This document shows positions 6,711 through 14,223 of a stretch of 15,747 nt of DNA, in pieces. The notes under the pieces were generated by a model that ran no database searches, had not been told where the DNA came from, and was given only the letters and a program-made list of their open reading frames with translations. Position 1 is the first letter of the stretch. Every line of letters begins with the position of its first letter. The DNA lies in NCBI GenBank assembly GCA_020024055.1, contig JAHHUI010000025.1, forward strand, positions 1 to 15,747. Reading direction: 5' to 3'. A program made the position numbers and the translations under genes. Source of the stretch: Spirochaetaceae bacterium (GTDB lineage: Bacteria > Spirochaetota > Spirochaetia > WRBN01).

Positions 6711-7436
6711 TTAATCCAACTTCTTTTTAAATTTACATTGTTCAACAGTCTCTGACAAAGAGAGCTTTCGCCCATTCAGCTGTGCCACACCAGCATTTGT
6801 ATCATATTCACCCTCCGGCGGCAGAATCTGTTCACTATTTTCTAAATTTATAATTACTAATCCATTTTTCTTTTCAGCGGGTAAGCCTCGCAGGTCTAAA
6901 CTATAAGGTCTTCCAAGGATGTCCCAAAGCAAAGTAAATTCTCCAGCAAGCACAGCTGTTCGCACAGCAGAACTGCTGTATTGAATATCTTTTTGCCTCA
7001 TCTGGGGAACAATTACAATTTCTATCCCATGCTGCTGTCCCCAGCTTATCAAATTATCGGTAGAAAAAGAACGATTCCTACCCATACAAAAATCCCAGCC
7101 CACCACTATTTTCTTCAAGGGCATACAGCAGCAGACTTTAGACAAAAAGTCTTCGCCTAACATTTTACTGAATTCTTTCGAAAAGTCAATGTGTAAAATA
7201 TGGTCGACTCCAAACTGTCCTGCCAATTCACATCGCTGGGCAAATGAACAAATTGAACCTTCAAAATCAGCGCGAAACACCTGGGCCGGCAGTGGGGAAA
7301 ATAAAGTGAGGCAGGCACACCCTGGTGTTAAACGGCTTAACAATGCCTGATGCCCTTTATGAAAAGCATCGAAGGCGCCAATGGCTAATTCTTGTTTTTC
7401 CTGCAAATGAGTCTGTTCATTGAATCGAAAAATCAT
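6711..7436 (-). CDS. ribF: RibF-like FAD synthetase with a degenerate riboflavin-kinase region
   Basis: RibF normally converts riboflavin to FMN (C-terminal kinase) and FMN to FAD (N-terminal adenylyltransferase). The N-terminal domain is recognisable: IGAFDAFHKGHQ (19-30, nucleotidyltransferase signature), LTLFSPLPAQVF (43-54), VVGWDFCMGRNRS (111-123) and YSSSAVRTAVLAGE (153-166), followed by ILGRPYSL (173-180). The kinase domain should then carry a GRxLGFPTAN motif and a catalytic Glu helix. I see neither in residues 181-241, and the protein is 241 rather than about 310 residues. The start is the ATG at 7436, overlapping the truB stop as ATGA; an in-frame start at 7475 lies inside truB. FAD synthetase activity is plausible; riboflavin kinase activity is doubtful. 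Confidence 0.85.
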   Translation of the reverse strand: MIFRFNEQTHLQEKQELAIGAFDAFHKGHQALLSRLTPGCACLTLFSPLPAQVFRADFEGSICSFAQRCELAGQFGVDHILHIDFSKEFSKMLGEDFLSKVCCCMPLKKIVVGWDFCMGRNRSFSTDNLISWGQQHGIEIVIVPQMRQKDIQYSSSAVRTAVLAGEFTLLWDILGRPYSLDLRGLPAEKKNGLVIINLENSEQILPPEGEYDTNAGVAQLNGRKLSLSETVEQCKFKKKLD

Positions 7437-8326
7437 TCTTTGTCCCCTGTAGCCACAAAACCATAACTCAGGCACCCGCCGCGGCTGTTCACCAGAGCCA
7501 GCAGTCGAGAATCTGCATCAAAAACAACAACAAAATCCCCTTTCCATTCATGCGTGAACCATTCATATTTTAAAGCCCGGCCGGCACGTATATGCTGTAC
7601 GAATTCAGGTCGCGCATGCACGCGCGGAATATGCGGCAGCGCCTGTAAAGTCTGCCACGCAGAAAGCACATCTTTATCCGGGCACACATCCTGCGCCAAA
7701 TGTGCATCATGCAGGAAAAAGCCATTTTTTTCATCCCCTGCATAATGACCTATCCAATAACGTTCCAGCTCTTTCACCATAGCACAGCTGCCGGCATGCA
7801 CACCCATATCACGCGCCAGGCTGCGAATATAGGTCCCTTTTGAACAAGTCACATCTATCTCCACATCCGGCAATTCACCCCTGATATCTAATTTATGAAT
7901 ACAAATATCCCGCGCAGAAAGCTCAGGTTTTTCCCCCTGGCGCATACGCTCGCTGGCGCGCTTGCCATTCACATGAATCGCGGAATATTCAGGGGGCACC
8001 TGTTTCTGGATTCCATGAAAATGCAGAGGATCCAAAACCGATATATCCCTCGGGCATTCAGCCTGGGCAATGACGGCACCTTCGGGGTCTAATGTATCTG
8101 TCTGAACCCCAAAATAAAAAGTCGCTGTATAGGCTTTATCCAACCCAGAGAAAACAGGATTCATGCGTGTCATGCGGCCTAGAAGTAAAATAAGCAAGCC
8201 GCTGGCAAAACGATCTAATGTGCCACAATGCCCAATCTTGGTTTTAGGAAATTTTTTCTTAATGGGAGCCAAAGCCTGAAAACTGGTAACACCCGCAGGT
8301 TTACGCAATAAAAGAATACCATCCAT
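7433..8326 (-). CDS. truB: tRNA pseudouridine(55) synthase TruB
   Basis: A 297-residue enzyme that isomerises U55 in the T loop of tRNAs. The catalytic Asp is D38 in GHCGTLDRFASGLL (32-45). Other landmarks are KAYTATFYFGVQTDTLD (64-80), PPEYSAIHVNGKRA (112-125) and CSKGTYIRSLARDMG (162-176). The C-terminal 60 or so residues correspond to the PUA-like RNA-binding region. The family usually begins with DG(I/V)(L/I)xxxKPxG(W/M)TS, matched here by DGILLLRKPAGVTS (2-15), which fixes the start at 8326, one codon after the rbfA stop. It overlaps ribF by 4 bases (ATGA). Confidence 0.95.
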   Translation of the reverse strand: MDGILLLRKPAGVTSFQALAPIKKKFPKTKIGHCGTLDRFASGLLILLLGRMTRMNPVFSGLDKAYTATFYFGVQTDTLDPEGAVIAQAECPRDISVLDPLHFHGIQKQVPPEYSAIHVNGKRASERMRQGEKPELSARDICIHKLDIRGELPDVEIDVTCSKGTYIRSLARDMGVHAGSCAMVKELERYWIGHYAGDEKNGFFLHDAHLAQDVCPDKDVLSAWQTLQALPHIPRVHARPEFVQHIRAGRALKYEWFTHEWKGDFVVVFDADSRLLALVNSRGGCLSYGFVATGDKE

Positions 8327-8329
8327 AGC

Positions 8330-8689
8330 TTATTCAACAGTAGTTTCAGCAATCTGATCGAGTAATTTTTCCACGCCGTAAGATTTCTGCAATCCCTCAT
8401 CGGGAAAGAAAATGGGCTTGGGCGTATTCTTACTTTTCATCACTTTTCCCAGCTGCACGCGGATGAAGCCGGCTGCGCTGTTCAAGCCCTGGCAGGCAGC
8501 AGAAATTGTTTTTTCGCCATTGTCACTGGAAACATAAATTTTAGCGATGCTGAGATCCTCAGCAATATACACCTTGGTCAGGTTGACATGCCAGGCCACG
8601 CGGGGGTCTTTAATCTGTCCACGCGAAATCATAGTCATAATCTGTGTACGTATCAATTCTTCTAAACGCAGTCTGCGTATAGCATCCAT
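8330..8689 (-). CDS. rbfA: 30S ribosome-binding factor A
   Basis: A 119-residue KH-like protein that binds immature 30S subunits and assists 16S rRNA 5'-end maturation, notably in the cold. The pattern fits: RRLRLEELIRTQIMTMI near the N-terminus, DPRVAWHVNLTKVYIAEDLSIAKIYVS (28-54, the beta-strand core) and LNSAAGFIRVQLGKVM (69-84). The typical C-terminal PxxxFFxDEGL is present. The ATG at 8689 is 6 bases after the infB stop, and truB begins 3 bases after its own stop. The infB-rbfA-truB order is nearly universal and supports the call. Confidence 0.94.
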   Translation of the reverse strand: MDAIRRLRLEELIRTQIMTMISRGQIKDPRVAWHVNLTKVYIAEDLSIAKIYVSSDNGEKTISAACQGLNSAAGFIRVQLGKVMKSKNTPKPIFFPDEGLQKSYGVEKLLDQIAETTVE

Positions 8690-8695
8690 GTTTTT

Positions 8696-11185
8696 CTAGC
8701 TCTCTTTCTTCTTCTTACCCACGGTCGCCATACTGCGCTTAATCTCTTTCACATCAAAGGCCTCTAAAATATCGCCCTCTTTAATACCCTGGAAACCATC
8801 TAATGTGATACCGCATTCAAAACCTTCTTTCACTTCGCGCACATCGTCTTCAAAACGCTTGAGGCCGTCAATCTTACATGTGGCCACAACAATGCCCTCG
8901 CGAATCACATGCACACGACTCTTGCGTGTGACAAATCCACCGGTAATCATACAGCCGGCAATATCACCAATCTTGCTGGCGCGGAACACTTTGCGCACCT
9001 CGGCTGTGCCTGTCACCTCTTCATGCAGTTCTGCGCTGAGCAAACCTTCCATGGCCAGAGTGATGTCTTCCACCGCTTCATAAATCAAATTATACTTACG
9101 GATCTCCACCCCTTCCTGGTCGGCCACCATTTGGGCGCGCGGCGTCGGCCGCACATGGAACCCAATGACAATCGCCTGGGAGGCACTGGCCAATTTCACA
9201 TCCTGTTCAACAATGGCCCCAGCCGCCGCATGCAGCACGACCAGGCGCACTTCTTCATTGGACAGGCGCTCTAAAGCATAACGCAAAGCATCGATACTTC
9301 CATGCACATCGCCCTTAATAATGATACGCAATTCTTTCAGATTTCCCTCACGAATCGTATCATACAGATTATTCAATGTCACTTTCTTAACAGCGCGCGC
9401 GCCTTCCAGTTTCTTCAATTCCTGCCGCTTAGAGGCAACCTGGCTGGCTGTGCGCTCATCAGTGGGCACCTGGAATGGATCGCCTGAAGCTGGCAATCCA
9501 TCACTGAAGCCAATCAATTCCACCGGGTCGGAAGGCCCTGCCTCCTGTACTTTTACCCCTGTGTCATTATACATCGCACGCACGCGCCCATGATAAATAC
9601 CGGCGACAAAAGGATCACCCACACGCAGACAGCCGCGCTGTACCAGCACTGTTGCTGCACTTCCACGGCCAGGATCAATACGAGTTTCTAACACTGTTCC
9701 CTCTGCACGGCAGATGTAATTGGTTTTCAGTTCCATAATTTCAGCCTGTAATAAAATGGCATGAATCAGCTCAGAAATGCCCTCACTCTTCAGGGCTGAA
9801 ATAGGCACCACCATAGTCTGGCCGCCCCAGTCTTCTGCCACCAGGTCTTGCTCGGCTAATTGTTTTTTCACCAATTCAATATTTGCATTGGGCAAGTCCA
9901 TTTTATTCACAGCCACAATAATAGGCACCTCGGCGGCGCGAGCATGGCTGATAGCTTCAATCGTCTGCGCCATCAGGCCTTCAGCCGCTGAAACAACAAG
10001 CACAACAATGTCTGTCACTTTAGCCCCACGGGCGCGCATTTGGGTGAAAGCCTCGTGACCGGGAGTATCCAAAAAGGTTAATTTATGCCCATCAGCGGTG
10101 GTGACAGAATAAGCCCCGATATGCTGTGTGATGCCTCCATGCTCGCTGGCCACAACATTTGTGCGGCGGATAGCATCTAAAGTGCGAGTTTTTCCGTGGT
10201 CAACATGACCCATTACTGTGACAACGGGCGGGCGTATTTGTAAATCTTTGCCTTCATCAGTTTCCGACTCAATCACAGTTTCATCATACAGACTGACTAC
10301 ACGCACCTGGCAATTGTACTCACTGGCCAGGATCTCTGCTGTTTCGGCATCGATCTGCTGATTAATTGCTACCATCATGCCCATGCTCATCAGCTTGGAA
10401 ATTAACAAAGAAGCCTTCAGGCTCATTTTCTTTGCCAAGTCAGAGACAGTGATCATCTCTGTAATTTCAATGCTGGAGGGTACAGCAGCTGCAGGGGTGC
10501 TTTGCTTGCGCTTCACCTGTGTAAATGCTTTTTCTGTTACTTCTTGTTTTTTTGCATAGGTTTTCTTAGCTTTAAAAACCTTTTTAACATGCTGCTTGCC
10601 CACAGCAGGGGCAGCTACACCGCCTCGATCCGAGGCGCCCAGGCGAGGGCCGGCAGCTCTGTCGCCCGAAGGCCGGCCGCCGCCGAAATTGCCGCTGGGA
10701 CGATTGGCATTAAAACCAGGGCCTCCGGATCTTTGACCCGAACCCGTACGCCCAGGATATCCCCCTGATCTTTGAGTATTGCCCCCAGAAGCAGGGCCCT
10801 TGCCTGAATTATAATTTCCCCCGGAAGAGCCTGAGCGTTCATAATGAGGGCGCTGTGTATGCGGGCGATCACCGGCCAAATTACCCACACGGGCATGCAC
10901 ACGCACACCCGAGGCGGGAGCAGGATTTTGACCCGGATAAGCAGTCTGCGATGGATTCGACGAAGAAGGAGTGTTCTCTTCTTTTTTTACTCTTTTAACA
11001 ACAACAATTCTTTTTTTCTTAATTTCACCAGACTTAGCATCTGCCTCAAGTTTCTTTGCTTCATCTTGTAAGTTTTTTTCTGTTTCAACAGGCTTAGGGC
11101 TTTCAGATAGATCTCCAGACTTGGAGGTCCCTGTCTTTTTGATCAGAGTCACATTCGGTTTCTTATCATTTTCAAGTTCAGACAT
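8696..11185 (-). CDS. infB: Translation initiation factor IF-2
   Basis: An 829-residue GTPase that recruits initiator tRNA to the 30S subunit and promotes subunit joining. The N-terminus (1-95) is Lys/Glu/Ser-rich and disordered-looking. Residues 96-190 are a Gly/Ser/Asn/Arg-rich low-complexity tract. An IF2_N-like helical domain (about 245-295) follows. The G domain has GHVDHGKT (326-333, G1), GGITQHIG (350-357, G2), DTPGHEAF (373-380, G3), NKMD (427-430, G4) and SAL (463-465, G5). The C-terminal half holds the beta-barrel, domain 3 and the fMet-tRNA-binding barrel. The SD AGAGGAAAGAG lies about 13 bases before the ATG. It is the first gene of its operon; the usual upstream rimP-nusA is missing. 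Confidence 0.97.
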   Translation of the reverse strand: MSELENDKKPNVTLIKKTGTSKSGDLSESPKPVETEKNLQDEAKKLEADAKSGEIKKKRIVVVKRVKKEENTPSSSNPSQTAYPGQNPAPASGVRVHARVGNLAGDRPHTQRPHYERSGSSGGNYNSGKGPASGGNTQRSGGYPGRTGSGQRSGGPGFNANRPSGNFGGGRPSGDRAAGPRLGASDRGGVAAPAVGKQHVKKVFKAKKTYAKKQEVTEKAFTQVKRKQSTPAAAVPSSIEITEMITVSDLAKKMSLKASLLISKLMSMGMMVAINQQIDAETAEILASEYNCQVRVVSLYDETVIESETDEGKDLQIRPPVVTVMGHVDHGKTRTLDAIRRTNVVASEHGGITQHIGAYSVTTADGHKLTFLDTPGHEAFTQMRARGAKVTDIVVLVVSAAEGLMAQTIEAISHARAAEVPIIVAVNKMDLPNANIELVKKQLAEQDLVAEDWGGQTMVVPISALKSEGISELIHAILLQAEIMELKTNYICRAEGTVLETRIDPGRGSAATVLVQRGCLRVGDPFVAGIYHGRVRAMYNDTGVKVQEAGPSDPVELIGFSDGLPASGDPFQVPTDERTASQVASKRQELKKLEGARAVKKVTLNNLYDTIREGNLKELRIIIKGDVHGSIDALRYALERLSNEEVRLVVLHAAAGAIVEQDVKLASASQAIVIGFHVRPTPRAQMVADQEGVEIRKYNLIYEAVEDITLAMEGLLSAELHEEVTGTAEVRKVFRASKIGDIAGCMITGGFVTRKSRVHVIREGIVVATCKIDGLKRFEDDVREVKEGFECGITLDGFQGIKEGDILEAFDVKEIKRSMATVGKKKKES

Positions 11186-11219
11186 GCTTATTTTTTAACT
11201 CTTTCCTCTTTGGGGGCCT

Positions 11220-11249
11220 ATTATAATACCGTTTTAGATTTTTGTTCAA
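11220..11249 (-). promoter_or_regulatory. Sigma70-like promoter of the infB operon
   Basis: On the minus strand -35 TTGAAC (11244-11249) and a perfect -10 TATAAT (11220-11225) are separated by 18 bases, placing the transcription start around 11213 and leaving a leader of about 28 bases before the infB ATG. No riboswitch-like structure fits in that leader. It is divergent from the tRNA-Ala(UGC) promoter about 50 bases away. Confidence 0.75.
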
Positions 11250-11300
11250 GAGCTAAATTTTACATTTTTTGGCAATTTTTGAAAATTAAGATAAAGAATA

Positions 11301-11329
11301 TTGACAAAAAAAATGAATCATATTAGATT
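11301..11329 (+). promoter_or_regulatory. Promoter of tRNA-Ala(UGC)
   Basis: A consensus -35 TTGACA (11301-11306) followed after 17 bases by TAGATT (11324-11329). Transcription would start about 27 bases before the tRNA. Upstream is A/T-rich DNA that could act as an UP element. An alternative -10 (TATTAG at 11321) has poor spacing. Confidence 0.65.
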
Positions 11330-11362
11330 AGGCCTGATGTTTGTCATCTCGTGGATTATTGC

Positions 11363-11435
11363 GGGGACATAGCTCAGTTGGTAGAGCACTAGCTTTGCAA
11401 GCTAGCTGTCAGGGGTTCGATTCCCCTTGTCTCCA
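11363..11435 (+). tRNA. tRNA-Ala (anticodon TGC)
   Basis: A 73-base cloverleaf. The acceptor stem GGGGACA/TGTCTCC has the alanine identity pair G3:U70 and discriminator A73. The D arm is GCTC-AGTTGGTA-GAGC. The anticodon stem CTAGC/GCTAG holds loop TTTGCAA, anticodon UGC. The T arm is AGGGG-TTCGATT-CCCCT. CCA is not encoded. Compared with tRNA-Ala(CGC) the halves are nearly identical, including a compensatory change at pair 6:67 (C:G here, T:A there). It has its own promoter and a terminator downstream, so it is a monocistronic tRNA gene and not part of an rRNA operon. Confidence 0.97.
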
Positions 11436-11452
11436 CTGTAGCAGCCACATAG

Positions 11453-11510
11453 CAAAAAGGGCCGCATAGTAGTGTTATTATCCAGACTACTATGCGGCTG
11501 CTTTTATTTT
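11453..11510. terminator. Bidirectional terminator between tRNA-Ala(UGC) and dnaK
   Basis: A perfect 13-bp stem (GCCGCATAGTAGT at 11461-11473 with its complement at 11486-11498) and a 12-base loop. On the plus strand it is followed by TGCTTTTATTTT, ending the tRNA transcript. On the minus strand it is followed by CCTTTTTG, ending dnaK. A near-copy of the left arm (11441-11452) could form an alternative pairing with the right arm. Confidence 0.88.
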
Positions 11511-11538
11511 GAAGGGGCCAGTTTATCCAGCCCTTTAA

Positions 11539-13449
11539 TTATTTCTTGTCATCAACCACTTCATAGTCAGCATCTACTACTCCATTATTATCGGAAGATC
11601 CGCCATTAGCATCACCCCCTGAAGCAGAAGAGGCACCACCAGAGGCAGCCTGATCTTTATAAATCTTCTCAGCCAGGCTGTGTGAAGCTTGTTTCAGAGC
11701 TTCTGTTTTTGCTTTTAAATCAGCAACGTCTTCACCTTCCATAGCCTTTTTCAGTGCTGCGATCGAGCTTTCGATATTGGCCTTTTCACCAGAATCCAGC
11801 TTATCGGCATAATCCTTGAGACTCTTTTCCACACTGTAAATCAAGCTGTCTGCTTCATTGCGTGCTTCCACCTTTTCTCTCAGCTGCTTGTCGCTGGCGG
11901 CATTCATCTCTGCATCTTTCACCATGCGCTGAATCTCATCTTCAGACAATCCGCTGGAAGATTCGATACGAATCTTTTGTTCTTTGCCAGTGCCCAAATC
12001 TTTTGCAGAAACATTAACAATACCATTAGCATCAATATCAAATGTCACTTCAATCTGGGGCACTCCGCGCGGCGCGGGAGGAATATCAGTCAAATCAAAA
12101 CGTGCTAATGTACGGTTTTGATCTGCTCTGTCACGCTCACCCTGAAGAACATGGACACTCACAGCAGGCTGATTATCTGCAGCGGTGGAGAAAACCTGAC
12201 TCTTCTTGGTGGGAATGGTGGTATTGCGTTCGATCAGCTTTGTCATCACACCGCCCAAGGTTTCAATTCCCAAAGACAAAGGTGTGACATCAAGCAACAA
12301 AACATCTTTTACATCACCGGCAATGACACCACCCTGAATAGCAGCACCAGCGGCGACAACCTCATCAGGGTTCACGCTCTTATTGGGCTCGCGGCCGAAA
12401 AGCTCCTTGACTAAGGTCTGCACAGCTGGGATACGGGTGGAACCCCCGACTAAAACTACCTCGTCAATATCCTTGGCAGTTAACCCGGCGTCTTTAAGAG
12501 CCTGCAGACATGGGGCCTTTGTGCGTTCGATCAAATCAGAGCACATCTTTTCAAAATTAGCACGGGTCAATTCCATCTGTAAATGCTTTGGTCCGCTGGC
12601 ATCTGCAGTGATAAATGGCAAATTAATCGTCGTTGTCATAGAGCTGGAAAGCTCGATTTTGGCCTTTTCGGCAGCCTCTTTCAGGCGCTGCAAAGCCATG
12701 CGGTCTTGAGAGAGGTCAACACCTTGGCTTTTCTTAAATTCATCAATCAGCCAGTCAATAATATAGCGGTCGAAATTATCACCACCCAAATGTGTATCAC
12801 CATTGGTGGATCGTACTTCAAAAACACCATCACCCAATTCCAAAATGGAAATATCGAATGTACCACCACCCAAGTCATATACAGCGATTTTATGCTCGCG
12901 GTCCTGCTTGTCAAAACCATAAGCCATGGCAGCGGCTGTCGGTTCATTCACAATACGTTTGACATCTAAACCGGCAATACGCCCAGCATCTTTGGTGGCC
13001 TGGCGCTGGGCATCATTGAAATAAGCGGGTACAGTGATCACAGCCTCTGTGACTGTCTCGCCCAAATAGTCTTCTGCTGTTTTTTTCATCTTTTGCAAAA
13101 TGGCAGCAGAAATCTCCGGAGGAGAATATAAATTACCTCTGGCATCCACACGGCAATCTCCATTGGGGCCTTCTTTAACATGATAAGGAATACGCTGCAG
13201 TTCTGAAGTCACTTCGTTAAAACGACGGCCCATAAAGCGTTTAATACTATAAATTGTGTTTTCAGGGTTGGTAATCATCTGATTCTTTGCAGGCTGACCT
13301 ACCAGGCGCTCACCCTTATCTGTGTAGGCCACGATTGAAGGAGTGGTTCTTTGTCCTTCGGAGTTCTGTATAACAATGGGATCTCCGCCTTCCATAACAG
13401 CAACACAGCTGTTTGTTGTACCAAGGTCAATACCAATAATTTTACCCAT
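11539..13449 (-). CDS. dnaK: Chaperone protein DnaK (Hsp70)
   Basis: A 636-residue ATP-dependent chaperone that binds exposed hydrophobic segments and works with DnaJ and GrpE. The nucleotide-binding domain has GIDLGTTNSCVAV (6-18), AVITVPAYFNDAQRQAT (136-152), YDLGGGTFDISILE (191-204), and VVLVGGSTRIPAVQ (331-344). The interdomain linker is DVLLLDVTPLSLG (382-394). The substrate-binding beta domain and helical lid follow, then a Gly/Ser-rich tail ending VDADYEVVDDKK, the acidic C-terminus expected of bacterial DnaK. It has a LGGDNFD motif where LGGDDFD is usual, a mild substitution. The SD TAGGAG precedes the ATG. It lies 62 bases after grpE; dnaJ and hrcA are not in the window. Confidence 0.98.
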   Translation of the reverse strand: MGKIIGIDLGTTNSCVAVMEGGDPIVIQNSEGQRTTPSIVAYTDKGERLVGQPAKNQMITNPENTIYSIKRFMGRRFNEVTSELQRIPYHVKEGPNGDCRVDARGNLYSPPEISAAILQKMKKTAEDYLGETVTEAVITVPAYFNDAQRQATKDAGRIAGLDVKRIVNEPTAAAMAYGFDKQDREHKIAVYDLGGGTFDISILELGDGVFEVRSTNGDTHLGGDNFDRYIIDWLIDEFKKSQGVDLSQDRMALQRLKEAAEKAKIELSSSMTTTINLPFITADASGPKHLQMELTRANFEKMCSDLIERTKAPCLQALKDAGLTAKDIDEVVLVGGSTRIPAVQTLVKELFGREPNKSVNPDEVVAAGAAIQGGVIAGDVKDVLLLDVTPLSLGIETLGGVMTKLIERNTTIPTKKSQVFSTAADNQPAVSVHVLQGERDRADQNRTLARFDLTDIPPAPRGVPQIEVTFDIDANGIVNVSAKDLGTGKEQKIRIESSSGLSEDEIQRMVKDAEMNAASDKQLREKVEARNEADSLIYSVEKSLKDYADKLDSGEKANIESSIAALKKAMEGEDVADLKAKTEALKQASHSLAEKIYKDQAASGGASSASGGDANGGSSDNNGVVDADYEVVDDKK

Positions 13450-13511
13450 AATCTTTTTTCTCCTAAAAAAGTTTAATGTAAAAATCGAATTGTCTTTGAA
13501 ATTTTTAAATC

Positions 13512-14069
13512 TTATTCATTTGGCTGTTCATCATTAACCGATGAGGGCATAGCCACACGAACCATAGCAGGGCGCAGAACACGATCAAAAAGTGTGTATC
13601 CTGCCTGATATTCTTCAACCACAGTAGGAACTTGAATATTTTCATCCTCGCTGTTGGCAATAGCCTGATGTAATTCAGGATTAAATTCTTTGCCCAAAAC
13701 GTCCATACGCTGTAATCCACTCTTATTAAGCGTAGAAAATAAAGTTTGAACTATTAAATCTACACCATTACGCACAGATTCCATATCTGCATTTTCATCA
13801 TAGCTGGCTTCTTGGGCACGCTGCAGATTATCTAATACCTCTAATAAATCTTTCATTAATTCGGTATTTGCATATTGTATAGCCTCTGTTTTTTCTTTAG
13901 CCATACGTTTACGATAGTTCTCAAAATCGGCATGCTTACGTAAATATCTATCCTCTAACTCTGCTTTTTCTGCTGCAATTTTGGCTACAACCTGCTGTAA
14001 ATCTTCACAGCTGAGTTCCTGTGCATCCTGCTCTTCAACCGGCATGTCCTGTAGCTCTTGTTCATCCAC
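13512..14069 (-). CDS. grpE: Nucleotide exchange factor GrpE
   Basis: A 185-residue cofactor that releases ADP from DnaK. An acidic N-terminal tail (1-20) is followed by a long coiled-coil helix (about 22-78, including ERYLRKHADFENYRKRMAKE-type heptads at 41-60) that mediates dimerisation. A four-helix bundle follows, and then the C-terminal beta domain with EFNPELHQAI (128-137) and the signature YTLFDRVLRPAMVRVA (158-173). Length is usual for the family (about 180-200). The SD before the ATG is weak (AAGAGTGG), and a better AAGGGAG lies too far upstream. It is first in a two-gene operon with dnaK. Confidence 0.95.
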   Translation of the reverse strand: MDEQELQDMPVEEQDAQELSCEDLQQVVAKIAAEKAELEDRYLRKHADFENYRKRMAKEKTEAIQYANTELMKDLLEVLDNLQRAQEASYDENADMESVRNGVDLIVQTLFSTLNKSGLQRMDVLGKEFNPELHQAIANSEDENIQVPTVVEEYQAGYTLFDRVLRPAMVRVAMPSSVNDEQPNE

Positions 14070-14126
14070 TCTTTTATTTCACACTCCCTTTCTTCTATTC
14101 ATACGGTAAATTTCCCCCGTTAGTTG

Positions 14127-14156
14127 AGAATACATAAGTTGAAAGTGTATCGTCAA
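14127..14156 (-). promoter_or_regulatory. Promoter of grpE-dnaK
   Basis: On the minus strand -35 TTGACG (14151-14156) and -10 TATTCT (14127-14132) are 18 bases apart, giving a leader of about 50 bases. Two perfect palindromes lie just upstream of the -35: GAAAATTTTC (14158-14167) and TTTCTTAAGAAA (14170-14181). No CIRCE element (TTAGCACTC-N9-GAGTGCTAA) is present between 13450 and 14223, so HrcA control is not supported. Confidence 0.55.
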
Positions 14157-14223
14157 TGAAAATTTTCTCTTTCTTAAGAAAAATATACTTTGAGCATGGG
14201 AAAAACAGTCTATTAAATATTTT

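Noticed and set aside
7437..7475. A longer RibF start at 7475
   Set aside because: It lies within truB; the ATGA overlap at 7433-7436 with an upstream GGGGA is the natural coupled start.
13450..13511. Possible internal promoter between grpE and dnaK
   Set aside because: The gap is A/T-rich and gives several partial matches, but no -35/-10 pair with acceptable spacing stands out.
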